A stretch of 64,000 nucleotides of DNA from an uncultured Clostridia bacterium (GCA_948805675.1 CAQIBN010000009.1:1-64000); one strand, 5' to 3'. Counted from the stretch's first letter, positions 19,104-30,693 are shown. The notes: a model not told the origin generated them from the letters alone. Numbers and translations are program-made.

Positions 19104-21881
19104 TTATTTTAAAGCTTCACTACATCTATGACATATACATGGATTTTCTTTATCTTGACCTACTGTTGTACTATACATCCAACATCTTTCACATTTTTCT
19201 CCATCTGCTACTTCTACTTTTACACCTATTTTCTCTTCATCTTTTCTTGCATCTTTTTCTATTTCTAGTCCTGAAATTATAAATACTTCCATTAATAAAT
19301 CTTTATTTTCTAGTAAGAATTCATATTCCTCATTATCTGCATATAATGTTACTTTTGCATTTAACGAATGACCTATTATTTTTTCACTTCTTGCTTCTTC
19401 TAATTTTTTAGAAACTAATTCCTTTAGATTTATTATTTTATTCCATTTTTCTTCTAGCTCTTTATTTTCATATTTTTCATTTACTTCTGGATAATATGAA
19501 AGCATAACACTTTCCAAATTTTCTCCATTTGTATGTTTCATGAACTTCCATATTTCTTCTGCTGTAAAGCAAGCCATTGGTGCTAAAATTTTAACTATAG
19601 CTTGTAATATTTCATACATTACTGTTTGAGCTGCTCTTCTTTCTATAGAATCTGGTTTAGCAGTATATAATCTATCTTTAATAATATCTAAATAAAAATT
19701 ACTCATATCTATTACACAGAATGTATTTAAAGCTTGATATGCTTTGTTGAAGTCATACTCATCATATGCTTTTGTGCAATCTTTTATTAGTTTATTTAAT
19801 TTTATTAAAGCCCATTTATCTATTTCTTCTAAATCATCATAGCAAACTTCATTATTTACATCAAAATCACTAATGTTACCAAGTATAAATCTTGCAGTAT
19901 TACGTATTTTTCTATAAACTTCTGATACTTGTTTTAATATTCCTTTTGATAAAGCAAGTTCTGATTTATAATCTGATGCTATAACCCATAATCTTAATAT
20001 ATCTGCACCAAATTCCTTAATCATATCTTGTGGCGCAATAACATTTCCAATACTTTTAGACATTTTTCTACCTTGTTCATCAACAAGCATTCCATGTGTT
20101 ACAACTTCTTTATATGGAGCTTTTCCTTTAGTTGCAATAGATGTTAATAATGAAGATTGGAACCATCCTCTATATTGGTCATTTCCCTCTAAATATAAAT
20201 TCGCTTCTGGAAGTCCTCGCTCTTCTAAAACAGACTCATGTGTTGAACCTGAATCGAACCATACATCCATAATATCTGTTTCTTTTACAAATTCTGTACA
20301 TCCACACTCTGAACATTTTGCCCCTTCTGGCATTAACTCTTTTTCTGATAATTCAAACCATGCATTTGTACCTTGTTTCTCTATAATATTTTGCACCTTG
20401 TCTAAACTTTCAGGTGTTACATATTCTTTTTCGCAGTCCTTACAATAGAAAATTGGAATTGGAACTCCCCATGTTCTTTGGCGTGATATACACCAATCAT
20501 TTCTATCTTCTATCATTTTTGTAATACGTTCTTCTCCCCATCCAGGATACCATTTAACACCTTTTATTGCATCTAAGGCCTGTTTTCTAAATCCATCTAC
20601 AGACGCAAACCATTGGCTTGTTGCTCTATATATTACAGGATGTTTACATCTCCAACAGTGTGGATATGAGTGATTTATTTCTTGTTTTGCAAGTAAGAAA
20701 TTATGCTCATCTAACCATTTAATTATTTCTTTATCAGATTTTGCATAATACATTCCTGCAAAAGGTCCTGCTTCTTCTGTTTGGTGTCCTTTACTATCTA
20801 CTGTAACTACCATTTCTAGTTTATTTTTTAAACCACACAAATAATCTTCTTTACCATATCCAGGAGCTGTATGTACTGCTCCTGTACCTGTATCTAATTC
20901 TACTAAAATAGTATCATTACTACCAAGAACAACTCTAGATTCCCTTTCTATAAATGGATGCTTGCAAATTATACCTTCTAATTCTTTTCCTTCATATTCT
21001 TTTATTGTAGAATAATCTTCTATTTTTGCAATTTTCATTACCTCATCTACAAGTTCAGATGCAATTATTAATTTTTCTCCTTGTACATCCACTAGACTAT
21101 ATTTAAACTCTGGACTTATTGTTATTCCTGTATTTCCTGGAAGAGTCCATGGTGTTGTTGTCCAAATTACAACATATGTATCTCTTTCATCAAACAAACC
21201 TTTTCCTTCTATTACTGGAAATTTTACATATGCTGTATTTGATTTTACATCTTTATATTCAATTTCTGCTTCTGCTAAGGCTGTTTCACAATCCGTACAC
21301 CAATAAACTGGTTTAAGACCTTTATAAATATATCCTTTTTTAAACATATCTCCAAATACACCTATTTGTTTAGCTTCCATTTGTGGCTGATATGTAATAT
21401 ATGGATTCTCCCAATCTGCAAGCACTCCTAATCTTTTAAAACCTTCTGTTTGTTTAACTATATATTGTTGATTAAATTCTTTACATGTATCTCTAAATTT
21501 AACTACTGGAATTTCATCTCTATTTAAACCTAGTTTTTCTATTGCCTTTTTCTCTGTTGGCATACCATGTGTATCAAATCCTGGTATGAAAGGTGTATAA
21601 TATCCTTTTAAATTTTTATATCTAACTATAGTATCTTTTAATACTTTGTTTATTGCATGACCTGTATGAATTTCTCCATTTGCATATGGAGGTCCATCAT
21701 GTAAAACAAAAGGTTCTTTTCCCTCATTTTTTTTAAGCATTTTTTCATATAAACCTTTTTCTAATATTTCTTCAAATATCTTAGGTTCATTCTCTGGTAA
21801 ATTTCCTCTCATTGGAAAATCTGTTTTGGGTAAATTTAGTGTTTTCCCATAATCTTTCTTTTCTTCACAATTTTTACACAT
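19104..21881 (-). CDS. ileS: Isoleucyl-tRNA synthetase
   Basis: 925 residues, intact. It shows PPYANGEIHTGHAINK (HIGH motif, about 64-79), KMSKSIGN near 608, the CP1 editing domain between them and a C-terminal zinc motif (CERCW...CHRC, about 893-920), as in the bacterial-type IleRS. It charges tRNA-Ile and is controlled by the T-box upstream. It contains ACG-GAT (CGG out of phase) without disruption. Confidence 0.97.
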   Translation of the reverse strand: MCKNCEEKKDYGKTLNLPKTDFPMRGNLPENEPKIFEEILEKGLYEKMLKKNEGKEPFVLHDGPPYANGEIHTGHAINKVLKDTIVRYKNLKGYYTPFIPGFDTHGMPTEKKAIEKLGLNRDEIPVVKFRDTCKEFNQQYIVKQTEGFKRLGVLADWENPYITYQPQMEAKQIGVFGDMFKKGYIYKGLKPVYWCTDCETALAEAEIEYKDVKSNTAYVKFPVIEGKGLFDERDTYVVIWTTTPWTLPGNTGITISPEFKYSLVDVQGEKLIIASELVDEVMKIAKIEDYSTIKEYEGKELEGIICKHPFIERESRVVLGSNDTILVELDTGTGAVHTAPGYGKEDYLCGLKNKLEMVVTVDSKGHQTEEAGPFAGMYYAKSDKEIIKWLDEHNFLLAKQEINHSYPHCWRCKHPVIYRATSQWFASVDGFRKQALDAIKGVKWYPGWGEERITKMIEDRNDWCISRQRTWGVPIPIFYCKDCEKEYVTPESLDKVQNIIEKQGTNAWFELSEKELMPEGAKCSECGCTEFVKETDIMDVWFDSGSTHESVLEERGLPEANLYLEGNDQYRGWFQSSLLTSIATKGKAPYKEVVTHGMLVDEQGRKMSKSIGNVIAPQDMIKEFGADILRLWVIASDYKSELALSKGILKQVSEVYRKIRNTARFILGNISDFDVNNEVCYDDLEEIDKWALIKLNKLIKDCTKAYDEYDFNKAYQALNTFCVIDMSNFYLDIIKDRLYTAKPDSIERRAAQTVMYEILQAIVKILAPMACFTAEEIWKFMKHTNGENLESVMLSYYPEVNEKYENKELEEKWNKIINLKELVSKKLEEARSEKIIGHSLNAKVTLYADNEEYEFLLENKDLLMEVFIISGLEIEKDARKDEEKIGVKVEVADGEKCERCWMYSTTVGQDKENPCICHRCSEALK

Positions 21882-22464
21882 TCTAATCTCTCCTTTTATT
21901 TTATATTTATTTAATTTTTATATTTGATGATTTTTCAAATTTTACCGAGTTTTTATAAAACTGTATAGTTATATCTGTATCTTCCATCTCGCATCCATAT
22001 AAGAGTTACAACTGTAGTATTTCTGTTTTTCAATTTTATATTTATTTTACCTTTTCAACCATTATCATAAATTTGCGTTTTACACTTATATGTCTTTATG
22101 TATTTATTATAACTGATACAATAATTTTACTATTTTTATCCATATAAATTTCCATTCCTTTCTCTTTTTGTTCAAAAGCACACATAGGAATGAAAGCCTT
22201 GAGTCTGATACATTTTGATTACATGATATTTTGTTATATCTTTAATCTATAATTTTTAGTATATAAGTAATACCCATTTTAATATTACTCCTATATATAA
22301 CTTTCTAGATTATATATACAATTTTATAAAAATACACAATAATATTTTATATAATAGTATGTTAAAATATTTGAATATTGAAATACTAGAATACAAAATA
22401 ATTATAAAATGATAACATTTTAATTTTTTAGTAATATAGAAATTTATTACTAAATATTTATTAA
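21882..22464 (-). other. Long leader between ileS T-box and start codon
   Basis: About 580 nt separate the T-box terminator from ileS. I see only very short frames and AT-rich sequence. No further RNA element is recognised. Such a long spacer after a T-box is unusual. Confidence 0.4.
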
Positions 22465-22700
22465 ACAAAAAATATTCGTCCTAATTATGCTTTTAGGACG
22501 AATATTTTCCGCGGTACCACCTATATTAAAAAATTACGAATTTTAATTTTTTCTCTTAAACCTTTTAACGCAAGGATTACGATTTAATCTACTATAAGCT
22601 TCAATTAAATTACTAAAAGGTGATAACAAATAATTTATTATCTTACAAGATTTCCACCAAACTTCTTGCTCTCTATTAGTTTTACATTATTTGTGTTGTC
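22465..22700 (-). ncRNA. T-box leader of ileS
   Basis: On the minus strand the T-box AGGTGGTACCGCGG (22522-22509) precedes a strong terminator (AATATTCGTCCTAA paired with TTAGGACGAATATT, 22471-22507) and a T run. Upstream sequence to about 22700 (AGAGAGCAAGAAG...) would form stem I. I did not identify the specifier with confidence. By position it should sense tRNA-Ile. Confidence 0.82.
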
Positions 22701-22874
22701 CTTTATTATGGTATTTATTTATCAAATTAATATTTATATAATAACATATTTATTATAATATTTCAATATTTTTTCCTATAGAAATAAATTTTCTTTAAAT
22801 AAAGCAATTGTTTATTTTTTATATAAATCTTTTTTGAGATTTTTTCAAAATAAATAAATAAGAAAAATTAATAA

Positions 22875-24675
22875 CTACATAGAAATTAATTTTTCAAATT
22901 CCTGTGCTGATATTACTTCTTTTCTTAATAGTTCATTAGCAACCAATTCTAATTTATCCATATGATTTGCTAAAATAGTTTGTGCTTGAACATATGCATT
23001 ATCAATTAATATTTTAATTTGTGCACCTATATTATCACTAAATTTTTCACCAAGTAATTGAAGCTCATATGGATCTTGTTCTGTATTTATAGATATTGGT
23101 CCTATTACATCACTCATACCATATATAGTTACCATATCTTTTGCAATTTTCGTTGCAACTTCTATATCATTACTTGCCCCTGTAGATATATCATTTAATG
23201 CTAATTTTTCAGCAGCACGTCCTCCAAGTAGTGCAATCAATTTTTCTTCCATTTCTGTTTTAGATATATAAAATTTATCTTCATTTGTTTTATACATTGT
23301 ATATCCACCAGCTACCCCTCTAGGTATAATAGAAACTTCTTTTATTTCCTTTTGTGTTTCTAAATAGCTACTAACTATTGCGTGTCCTGCTTCATGGAAA
23401 GCTGTAAGTCTTTTATCTTTATCAGATATTACTCTACTATGTTTTTCAAGTCCTACAGTTACTTTCTTAACAGCATCTTCTATATCACTATTTGTAATAG
23501 CTTCTCTATTTTTTATAGTAGCAATTATAGCTGATTCATTTAATATATTTGCAAGTTCTGCTCCTGTAAATCCTGCTGTATCTTCTGCAATACTTTTTAA
23601 ATTAACATCTGGTGCAAATTTCTTCTCTTTAGCATGTATTTTTAAAATTTCTTCTCTTCCTTTTAAATCTGGAAGAGCAATTGTTATCTGTCTATCAAAT
23701 CTTCCTGGTCTTAATAGTGCTTTATCTAACATTTCAGGACGATTAGTAGCTGCTAATACTATTATAGTTTCCTCTGTATCAAATCCATCCATTTCTACTA
23801 ATAATTGATTTAATGTTTGATTATTTTCACTTTCTGCTCCTGATTGACTAGTTCTTCTTGAACCGAATAGCATCTATTTCATCTATAAACACTATACATG
23901 GTGCCATCTTTTTAGCTTTTTCAAATAATTTTCTTACTCTTGATGCTCCAAGTCCTGCAAACATCTCAATAAATTCAGAACCACTCATTGATATAAATGG
24001 TACACCAGCTTCCCCAGCTATTGCTTTTGCAATTAAAGTTTTTCCAGTTCCTGGTTTTCCACACAAAAGTACTCCTCTTGGTACTTTTGCACCCATTTCA
24101 TAAAATTTCTTAGGATGTTTTAAAAAATCTACTATTTCTATCATTTCTTGTTTTTCTTCTTCTAGTCCTGCTACATCTTTAAATTTTATTTTAGTATTCT
24201 TTGTATCTGCATCATATACTTTACCTTTTTCCCCTAATCCTTGCATTTTAAATATTAGTATAAATAAAACTACTAACATTATAGTTGGTAATAATGAAAA
24301 TAATGTTTTTCCAATACTAACTAAAGCATTTGGCTTATTTTGAATTAATTCTATATTATTACCATCTTCTACTTTCTTTTGAATTAACTCTATAAAAGGT
24401 TGAGTACTTGGAATAATAGAAGTCTTTTCTTCTTCAACCTCTTTTAATTTTACCTTTATAGTAGTACTTCCCATTGTCATTTCTATTTTTTCTATATTTC
24501 CATCATTAATCTCTTTAATAAGTTCAGTATAAGCAATCTCTTTATCTTTATTTTTATCTTTATTATTATATAATAACATACCAAAAATACTTGCTAATAT
24601 TAATAGAATAACAATTCCTAAAACTATATACTTTTTTTGTTTTTTATTATTCTCATCTTTATTCTTAGAATTCAT
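22875..24675 (-). CDS. ftsH: FtsH AAA+ zinc metalloprotease, one +1 shift at CGG
   Basis: 599 residues after recoding. Two membrane helices (about 17-36 and 125-143) bracket an extracytoplasmic domain. The AAA domain has Walker A GKPGTGKT (about 205) and Walker B VFIDEIDAI. An in-phase CGG (23865-23863) follows DAI with an extra C; skipping it gives DAIGSRRTSQSGAESENNQTLNQLLVEMDGF, the canonical sequence with its conserved Gly. The second-region Arg residues and the protease motif HEAGH (about 418) follow. It degrades membrane and regulatory proteins. Confidence 0.95.
23863..23865 (-). other. In-frame CGG, +1 shift site (ftsH, Gly271)
   Basis: GCT-ATT-[C]GGT-TCA-AGA-AGA. 270 codons precede. 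It restores DEIDAIGS. Confidence 0.9.
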
Positions 24676-24852
24676 ATATATGGTACTCTCCTTTCATAGC
24701 TACACCCTGTTTATTTTCATGGTTTGCTCTTTTTTACTTCTTTAGAATGAATATTTTTATTCAAATAATTAACATTACTTATTTCTTTATCTGGTTTGTC
24801 ATTTTCTTTATTTATATTATCTTCTTCTTTGTTTATTTCATTACTTTCTTTT

Positions 24853-25899
24853 CTATATATCTATTTCTTTATTTGGTTCATCATTTTCTTTATTTATATT
24901 ATCATCTTTTTTATTTGTTTCATCATTTTCTTTTTTATTCAAATTATTATTAAGATTATCTTCTTGTTTTTTATTATTTTCTATATTTTCTTGATATTCT
25001 TCTCTTATTTTTTGTTGTTCTTTAATTATTTTACTAAGTTCTTGACCTCTTTTTATAAAATCTATTTTTATCATTAATATTGCAACTACTATATAAATAT
25101 AAGATATTGTACTATACATAACTTGAAAATACTTAATTGTAAAGCCTGTAAACAAATTAACAATTACATAAATAAGATTAAGTATAATAGGAAGTGTTAA
25201 TGAATGAATTGCCATATTAAATATTGCTTTATATTGTAATGGTATTCGTAATAACATTGATGTTATACGTCCAAGTATTGTAAGCATTATAGCATAGATT
25301 ATAATTGTTATAAAATAAATAATAAACATATAAAAACAGAATATAACAAAGAACATTATATAAAAAATAATTACTTCTTTTCCATTAATAGCATCTAAAA
25401 ATTCTTGTTTATTAAAATTCATTATATCATATTCTTTTACAATATCACTATATAGGAAGCTGGCATGTCCATTACTAATTTCTGTTTTTATTATAACCTT
25501 ATCATGTAATAATATAATTCCATTACTATATTCATCTATATCTTCTTCATATTTTGTTATTTCTTCTTCACTTAATTGCTTTGTTTCAATATATATAACA
25601 GTATTTTCTAATGCTATATCTTTTATTATTATCTTCTCATCATTATTTACTGACAACTTTCCATTTTCAAATTTTATATCTGATATATTTTGATTCACAT
25701 AGTCTGCGAATTTATTCTTTTCTATGTGTATTTTTAAAGTGAATGCTAATGATATAATAAATGTAAAAATAGCTATTAATTTTAATATATATATGATTTC
25801 CTTACTAACTTTCTTTATCGCAAAGTCCTGATATTTATCAAAATCTTTGATACTTGCAAATAATTCTTTAAAAAATGAATTATTTCTATTACCCTTCAT
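24853..25899 (-). CDS. DUF1189 family membrane protein with a repetitive tail
   Basis: 348 residues. It starts with FFKELFASIKDFDKYQDFA (typical of DUF1189), a helix at about 36-57, an outer domain (about 60-165) and three to four helices to about 290. A charged, low-complexity tail follows with repeats like NKENDEPNKEID. The tail repeat continues past the stop in another frame (EEDNINKENDKPDKEIS, to a TGA at 24718), so the ancestral tail was longer. Function unknown. It lies between a PASTA-type PBP and ftsH. Confidence 0.75.
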   Translation of the reverse strand: MKGNRNNSFFKELFASIKDFDKYQDFAIKKVSKEIIYILKLIAIFTFIISLAFTLKIHIEKNKFADYVNQNISDIKFENGKLSVNNDEKIIIKDIALENTVIYIETKQLSEEEITKYEEDIDEYSNGIILLHDKVIIKTEISNGHASFLYSDIVKEYDIMNFNKQEFLDAINGKEVIIFYIMFFVIFCFYMFIIYFITIIIYAIMLTILGRITSMLLRIPLQYKAIFNMAIHSLTLPIILNLIYVIVNLFTGFTIKYFQVMYSTISYIYIVVAILMIKIDFIKRGQELSKIIKEQQKIREEYQENIENNKKQEDNLNNNLNKKENDETNKKDDNINKENDEPNKEIDI

Positions 25900-25958
25900 G
25901 ACATAGGCTCCCTTCTAGTTTTATGAGTCTTAATATTTATTATAACCTTTTTTTCTTG

Positions 25959-25994
25959 TTTTATAGGAAATTGCATTTACAATTTCCTATAAAA
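25959..25994 (-). terminator. Perfect hairpin after the PBP gene
   Basis: TTTTATAGGAAATTG (25959-25973) and CAATTTCCTATAAAA (25980-25994) form a perfect 15-bp stem with a 6-nt loop. Its core TAGGAAAT resembles the hairpin at 42091-42133. Confidence 0.6.
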
Positions 25995-26009
25995 CATTAA
26001 AATATTTTA

Positions 26010-28610
26010 TTATTCACTTGTTGTTACTTTATTGACTATATTATTATTATTATTAGATTTTTTTCCAACTATTAATGTTACTATTGTATCTTCTTTTACT
26101 TCTTCTCCTGCTTTTCTAGTTTGTCTAATTACTATTCCAACTTTTTCATCATTTACTTCATGTTCTATTTTATATCTTAATTTTACTGCATCTAATGCCT
26201 TCTTTGCTTCACTTTCTGTTTTACCTACAACATTTGGCACTTTTACTTTGTTAACATTATCTGGTGTATCTACTACTGGTGTATTATTTTCTAAACTATT
26301 AATTACATTATTTATCACATTTGTGTCTATCTCTGGTTTTTTATGTACATCACATACATCTGTTATTGTACTATATTTACCTCCTGCACTTGTTTTCCAA
26401 ATTGCATTCTTTTCTTTTTCAGGTGGTTGTAGACCATTTCTTTCTTCTATATCTATACAAAATTCATTTGCTAATTTACCTGTTTCTTTACATACTTTTA
26501 ATCTTGAATGACCAGTACATGCTGATGGTACTGTTCCTGAAACAAATTCTTCAGTATATGTATTGCTACAAGAACCTGTAGCAGATTTTCCTGAATCTTT
26601 ACAAATCTTTGCAGTTACAATATTACTTGGTTTATCAAATGTCTTTTTAGGCAAATCTTTGTGAATATCTTGCATTATAGCAGACCATATTTTAGCTGAA
26701 GGATTTCCACTATAACTTATAACTTCTGGATCATCAAACCCAAACCATGTAGCAGCTGCATAATATGGAGTTAAACCACATAGCCATCTATCTTTATTAG
26801 AATCTGTAGTACCAGTTTTTGCTCCTACATCCATTCCTGATATTCTACAATTTGTAGCAGTTCCATTTGAACCTATAACAGGTGACTTTAAAATGCTTTT
26901 TGTAATATATGCAGTTCCTTCTGACATTACTCTTCTTTTTTCTTGTTTAGGCTGTAAAACTGTTTTTCCTTGTGAATCTACTAATTTACTATAAAAAGTA
27001 GGTGTAATATATTCTCCACCATTAGCAATAGTTGCATATGCACCTGCCATCTCCAAAGGAGTAGCACCATGTGTAAGACCACCTAGTACTATTGCTAGTC
27101 CATTATCTTCTTTATCATCCAAATGATTAAGACCTAATTGCTTTAAAAATTTAATAGAATTTTCTGGTCCTAACTCTGACATTATTTTTACTTCTACAAC
27201 ATTTGAAGAAACTTCTATAGCCTTTCTTACAGTAATAAGGCCTTTATAACCTGATGAATTTTTTGGATCATATTTTCCATTATTAAATGTTGTTGGAGAG
27301 TCATCATATACTGTACCTGCTGTTATTATTTTACTTTCTAAACTTGGAGCAATAGAAGCTATTGGTTTTATAGAAGAACCTGGCTGTCTTGCACTATAAA
27401 TTCTATTTAATCCTAAAGCATTAACATCTGTACCAAGTCCTCCCATACATCCAACTACATTTCCAGTTTTATAATCTATAATTACCATTGCTGATTGACT
27501 ATGTTGTCCACTATTTTTTTTTGATTTTACTATATATTTATCTTTTATATATTCTTCTTGCATTCTGTTTTGTATGGAACGCACCTCTGTAGTATATAAT
27601 TTGTATCCCCCGCCATATAAACGACTTTTAGCATATTCATAAGACATTCCTTTTTCTTCTACCATTTGATTTACAACCTGTTCAATAGTTGCAGATAAAT
27701 GATATGACATATCTGTCCCATTAGATAAATTACCTTGTCTAAAATTTAAACCTGCATCTACTTCACTGATTGCTTTATTAAATTCTTCATTACTTATCAT
27801 TCCCAATTCTTTCATTTTATCTAAAACTGTTTTTGTTCTTTTCTTTATTTTTTCTGTATTATCAGTTTCTGTAAATGGATTATAATTATTAGGTGAATGA
27901 TTTATTCCTGCTAAATAGGCACTTTCTGATATAGTAAGTTCATCTGCGGACTTTCCAAAATAATATTCTGATGCAACCTCTACACCGCATATATTTCTTC
28001 CATATCCTCCAAGATAAATAATATTTAAATACAATTCTAATATTTGGCTTTTTGATATTATTTTCTCTATCTGATATGCTCTTGACATTTCTCTTATTTT
28101 TCTTTGAATACCTGCTTTTCCTTCATCATCCTTTTCATTAGTAATATTCTTTATTAATTGTTGTGTTATTGTACTTCCTCCAAAAGATGATGTTCCTTTA
28201 TTAAATATGTAAGTTATAGTTGCAGCTGTAGACCTTTTTATATCTATTCCATGATGTTCATAAAATCTTTCATCTTCAATTGCAATAAAAGCTTTTGGTA
28301 GATATTCTGGCATATCATTAAGTGTAATTATTTTTCTATTTTCATCTCCAGATAATTCTCTAATTAAATTTCCTTCACTATCATAAACAAAAGTATTTGA
28401 ATTACTTATTAATAAATCCTCTTTAGACATAGCAAATTTATCACTAAAAAATATACCTGCAAAAATTCCTGCTCCAATTAAACTAATTAGTATAAAAACT
28501 AAAATTAATATTATAATAATTTTTTTAATTATTTTAGCTTTATTAACTTGTTTACTTTTCTGATTTTTTTCTTTATTTGAGTTTCTAGTTTTTTTATTAT
28601 TTTTTCCCAT
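26010..28610 (-). CDS. Class A penicillin-binding protein with PASTA domain
   Basis: 866 residues. Lys-rich cytoplasmic tail, one membrane helix (about 30-55), GT51 transglycosylase domain (EDERFYEHHGID near 110, GGSTITQQLIKN) and a transpeptidase domain with SSIK (about 410), SSN (about 463) and KTGTT (about 600). A C-terminal PASTA module follows (KVPNVVGKTESEAKKAL... about 795-855) and a Ser/Asn tail. It polymerises and crosslinks peptidoglycan outside the membrane. CGG occurs out of phase in GGC-GGG and TGC-GGT with no effect. PBP1A/PonA type. Confidence 0.93.
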   Translation of the reverse strand: MGKNNKKTRNSNKEKNQKSKQVNKAKIIKKIIIILILVFILISLIGAGIFAGIFFSDKFAMSKEDLLISNSNTFVYDSEGNLIRELSGDENRKIITLNDMPEYLPKAFIAIEDERFYEHHGIDIKRSTAATITYIFNKGTSSFGGSTITQQLIKNITNEKDDEGKAGIQRKIREMSRAYQIEKIISKSQILELYLNIIYLGGYGRNICGVEVASEYYFGKSADELTISESAYLAGINHSPNNYNPFTETDNTEKIKKRTKTVLDKMKELGMISNEEFNKAISEVDAGLNFRQGNLSNGTDMSYHLSATIEQVVNQMVEEKGMSYEYAKSRLYGGGYKLYTTEVRSIQNRMQEEYIKDKYIVKSKKNSGQHSQSAMVIIDYKTGNVVGCMGGLGTDVNALGLNRIYSARQPGSSIKPIASIAPSLESKIITAGTVYDDSPTTFNNGKYDPKNSSGYKGLITVRKAIEVSSNVVEVKIMSELGPENSIKFLKQLGLNHLDDKEDNGLAIVLGGLTHGATPLEMAGAYATIANGGEYITPTFYSKLVDSQGKTVLQPKQEKRRVMSEGTAYITKSILKSPVIGSNGTATNCRISGMDVGAKTGTTDSNKDRWLCGLTPYYAAATWFGFDDPEVISYSGNPSAKIWSAIMQDIHKDLPKKTFDKPSNIVTAKICKDSGKSATGSCSNTYTEEFVSGTVPSACTGHSRLKVCKETGKLANEFCIDIEERNGLQPPEKEKNAIWKTSAGGKYSTITDVCDVHKKPEIDTNVINNVINSLENNTPVVDTPDNVNKVKVPNVVGKTESEAKKALDAVKLRYKIEHEVNDEKVGIVIRQTRKAGEEVKEDTIVTLIVGKKSNNNNNIVNKVTTSE

Positions 28611-28803
28611 ATAAACCTTTCCTTTCTAGTTAAAATATACTATTTGTTTTATTTAACTAAACTGCTATTTTATTATATTACAAATTACAAAAAAGTAAAA
28701 GCATTTTAATAAAAATTTAATATATATTAATGTTTAATATTTATATTTATATCTATTTATTATAATAAATTATTAATATATAATAATTAAATAACACCAT
28801 ATT

Positions 28804-29677
28804 TTATAAATCTTCAAATATATCATTTACATTTGTAACAACTTTTGCACCTTCTTTTATAATCTTATTTGTTCCTACTGAATTTAAACTAGTAATATTT
28901 CCTGGTATAGCATATACCTCTTTTCCTTGTTCTAGAGCAAAATCTATAGTAATTAAAGAACCACTTTTTTCTTTGGCTTCTACCACCAAAACTCCATCTG
29001 ATAAACCACTTATAATTCTATTTCTTTGTGGAAAATTCTTTTTTTCAGGTCTTGTCCCAAAATTATATTCTGATAAAACAGCTCCACCTTTATTTATAAT
29101 TTTTTGAACTAAAATTTTATTTTCTTTTGGATAAATATTATTTAACCCGAGCTCCAAGAACAGCAATAGTTCTTGCCTCTTCTTTTATTGCTCCTAAATG
29201 TGCATATGTATCAATTCCTTTAGCTAAACCACTAATTATATAAACACCTTTACTTGAAAGTTCATTTGCGATATTTTTAGCAATTATTCTTCCATAATCT
29301 GTACATTCTCTGCTTCCTACAATTGCAATAGATTTTCGATTTAAAATATCTATATTTCCTTTTAAGTACAAAACAATTGGATAATCATATATGTACTTTA
29401 ATTTAATTGGATATTCTTTATCATTTATTGTAATTGCTTTTATATTGTCTTTAATCATATATTCAATACATCTATATATATTACTTCTATTTTCTTGTGA
29501 AAGTATTTGCTCAATTTCTGTTTCAGTTATATATTCACTTTTTCTTAATTCATATTTATCAAGATTATATATAACTTTAGGCTCTTGATAATATTTTAAC
29601 AAATTAATAACATTTTTACTTTTAAGTCTTAAACTAGATAACCAAATCCAATATTTATTTTCCTCTATTGATAACAT
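28804..29677 (-). CDS. dprA: DprA/Smf DNA-processing protein, one +1 shift at CGG
   Basis: 290 residues after recoding. The N-terminal helical region leads to the Rossmann-like DprA core: IAIVGSRECTDYG, ISGLAKGIDTYAHLGA. An in-phase CGG (29149-29147) with an extra C follows IAVLGA; skipping it gives IAVLGAGLNNIYPKENK, then GAVLSEYNFGTRPEKKNFPQRNRIISGLSDGVLVVEA. It loads RecA on incoming single-stranded DNA. The usual C-terminal winged helix is absent. The start at 29677 follows AAAAGGAG. Confidence 0.93.
29147..29149 (-). other. In-frame CGG, +1 shift site (dprA, Gly177)
   Basis: GGA-GCT-[C]GGG-TTA-AAT. 176 codons precede. It restores the conserved VLGxGLxxIYP. Confidence 0.9.
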
Positions 29678-29847
29678 AAAACTCCTTTTTACTCTTATAT
29701 ATATATAATTTGATTATTATATAAAAAGAGTGCATAATATTTTTATTTGCCCCCTTATTTATATTTTAATATTTCTACTAAATTGTTTAAAACATTTGTA
29801 TTTTTCATGATGAAAATTATAACTTCAATAAATTGATAAAATATTGC

Positions 29848-30693
29848 TTAATTTTGATATTTACATGCTTTAACTACATTATTCATTAACATTGCTATAG
29901 TCATTGGTCCTACACCACCTGGAACAGGTGTTATATATGATGCTACTTTAGCTACTTCTTCAAAATCTACATCTCCTTCTAGTTTTCCTAATTCATTTCT
30001 GTTAATACCTACATCTATTACTACTGCACCAGCTTTAACCATATCTTTTGTAACAAATTTTGCTTTACCTAATGCAACAATTAAAATATCTGCTTTTTTA
30101 GTTATATCTGCTATATTTTTTGTTTTAGAATGACATACTGTAACAGTTGCATTTTTCTTTAATAAACATTGTATTAATGGCTTTCCTACTATATTACTTC
30201 TTCCTATAATTACTGCATTCTTTCCTTCAATTTCAATATTATATCTTTCTAACATTTTTATTACCCCATATGGAGTACACGATACAAACGAGTCTTCTCC
30301 AATAACTAATTTTCCTACATTTATAGGATTAAACCCATCAACATCTTTTTCTGGACAAATTTTATTAAAAGCCTTAGATATATCAAGATGCTTTGGTATT
30401 GGGCTTTGTAGTAATATTCCATGAATGTCTTTTCTAATATTTAAATTTTCAATTATCTCCAACAGTTTTTCCATAGTTGTAGTTTCATCTAATAATATCT
30501 CTTCATACCAAATCCCAATTTCCTCACAAGCTTTACTTTTATTTCTTACATATACTTTAGATGCTTTATCATTTCCTACCATTATAACTGCAAGTTTAGG
30601 AAAAATCCCTTTTTCATTTAATTTTTCTACTTCTTCTTTCAACTCTAAACGTATACTTTTTGCTAATTCTTTACCATTTATAATTTCTGCCAT
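29848..30693 (-). CDS. folD: Methylenetetrahydrofolate dehydrogenase/cyclohydrolase
   Basis: 281 residues, intact. It shows YVRNKSKACEEIGI (catalytic Lys region), LLQSPIPKHLD, PEKDVDGFNPINVGKL, the NADP-binding VIGRSNIVGKP and the C-terminal PVPGGVGPMTIAMLM. It interconverts methylene-, methenyl- and formyl-tetrahydrofolate in one-carbon metabolism. It appears to be a single-gene unit. Confidence 0.97.
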   Translation of the reverse strand: MAEIINGKELAKSIRLELKEEVEKLNEKGIFPKLAVIMVGNDKASKVYVRNKSKACEEIGIWYEEILLDETTTMEKLLEIIENLNIRKDIHGILLQSPIPKHLDISKAFNKICPEKDVDGFNPINVGKLVIGEDSFVSCTPYGVIKMLERYNIEIEGKNAVIIGRSNIVGKPLIQCLLKKNATVTVCHSKTKNIADITKKADILIVALGKAKFVTKDMVKAGAVVIDVGINRNELGKLEGDVDFEEVAKVASYITPVPGGVGPMTIAMLMNNVVKACKYQN

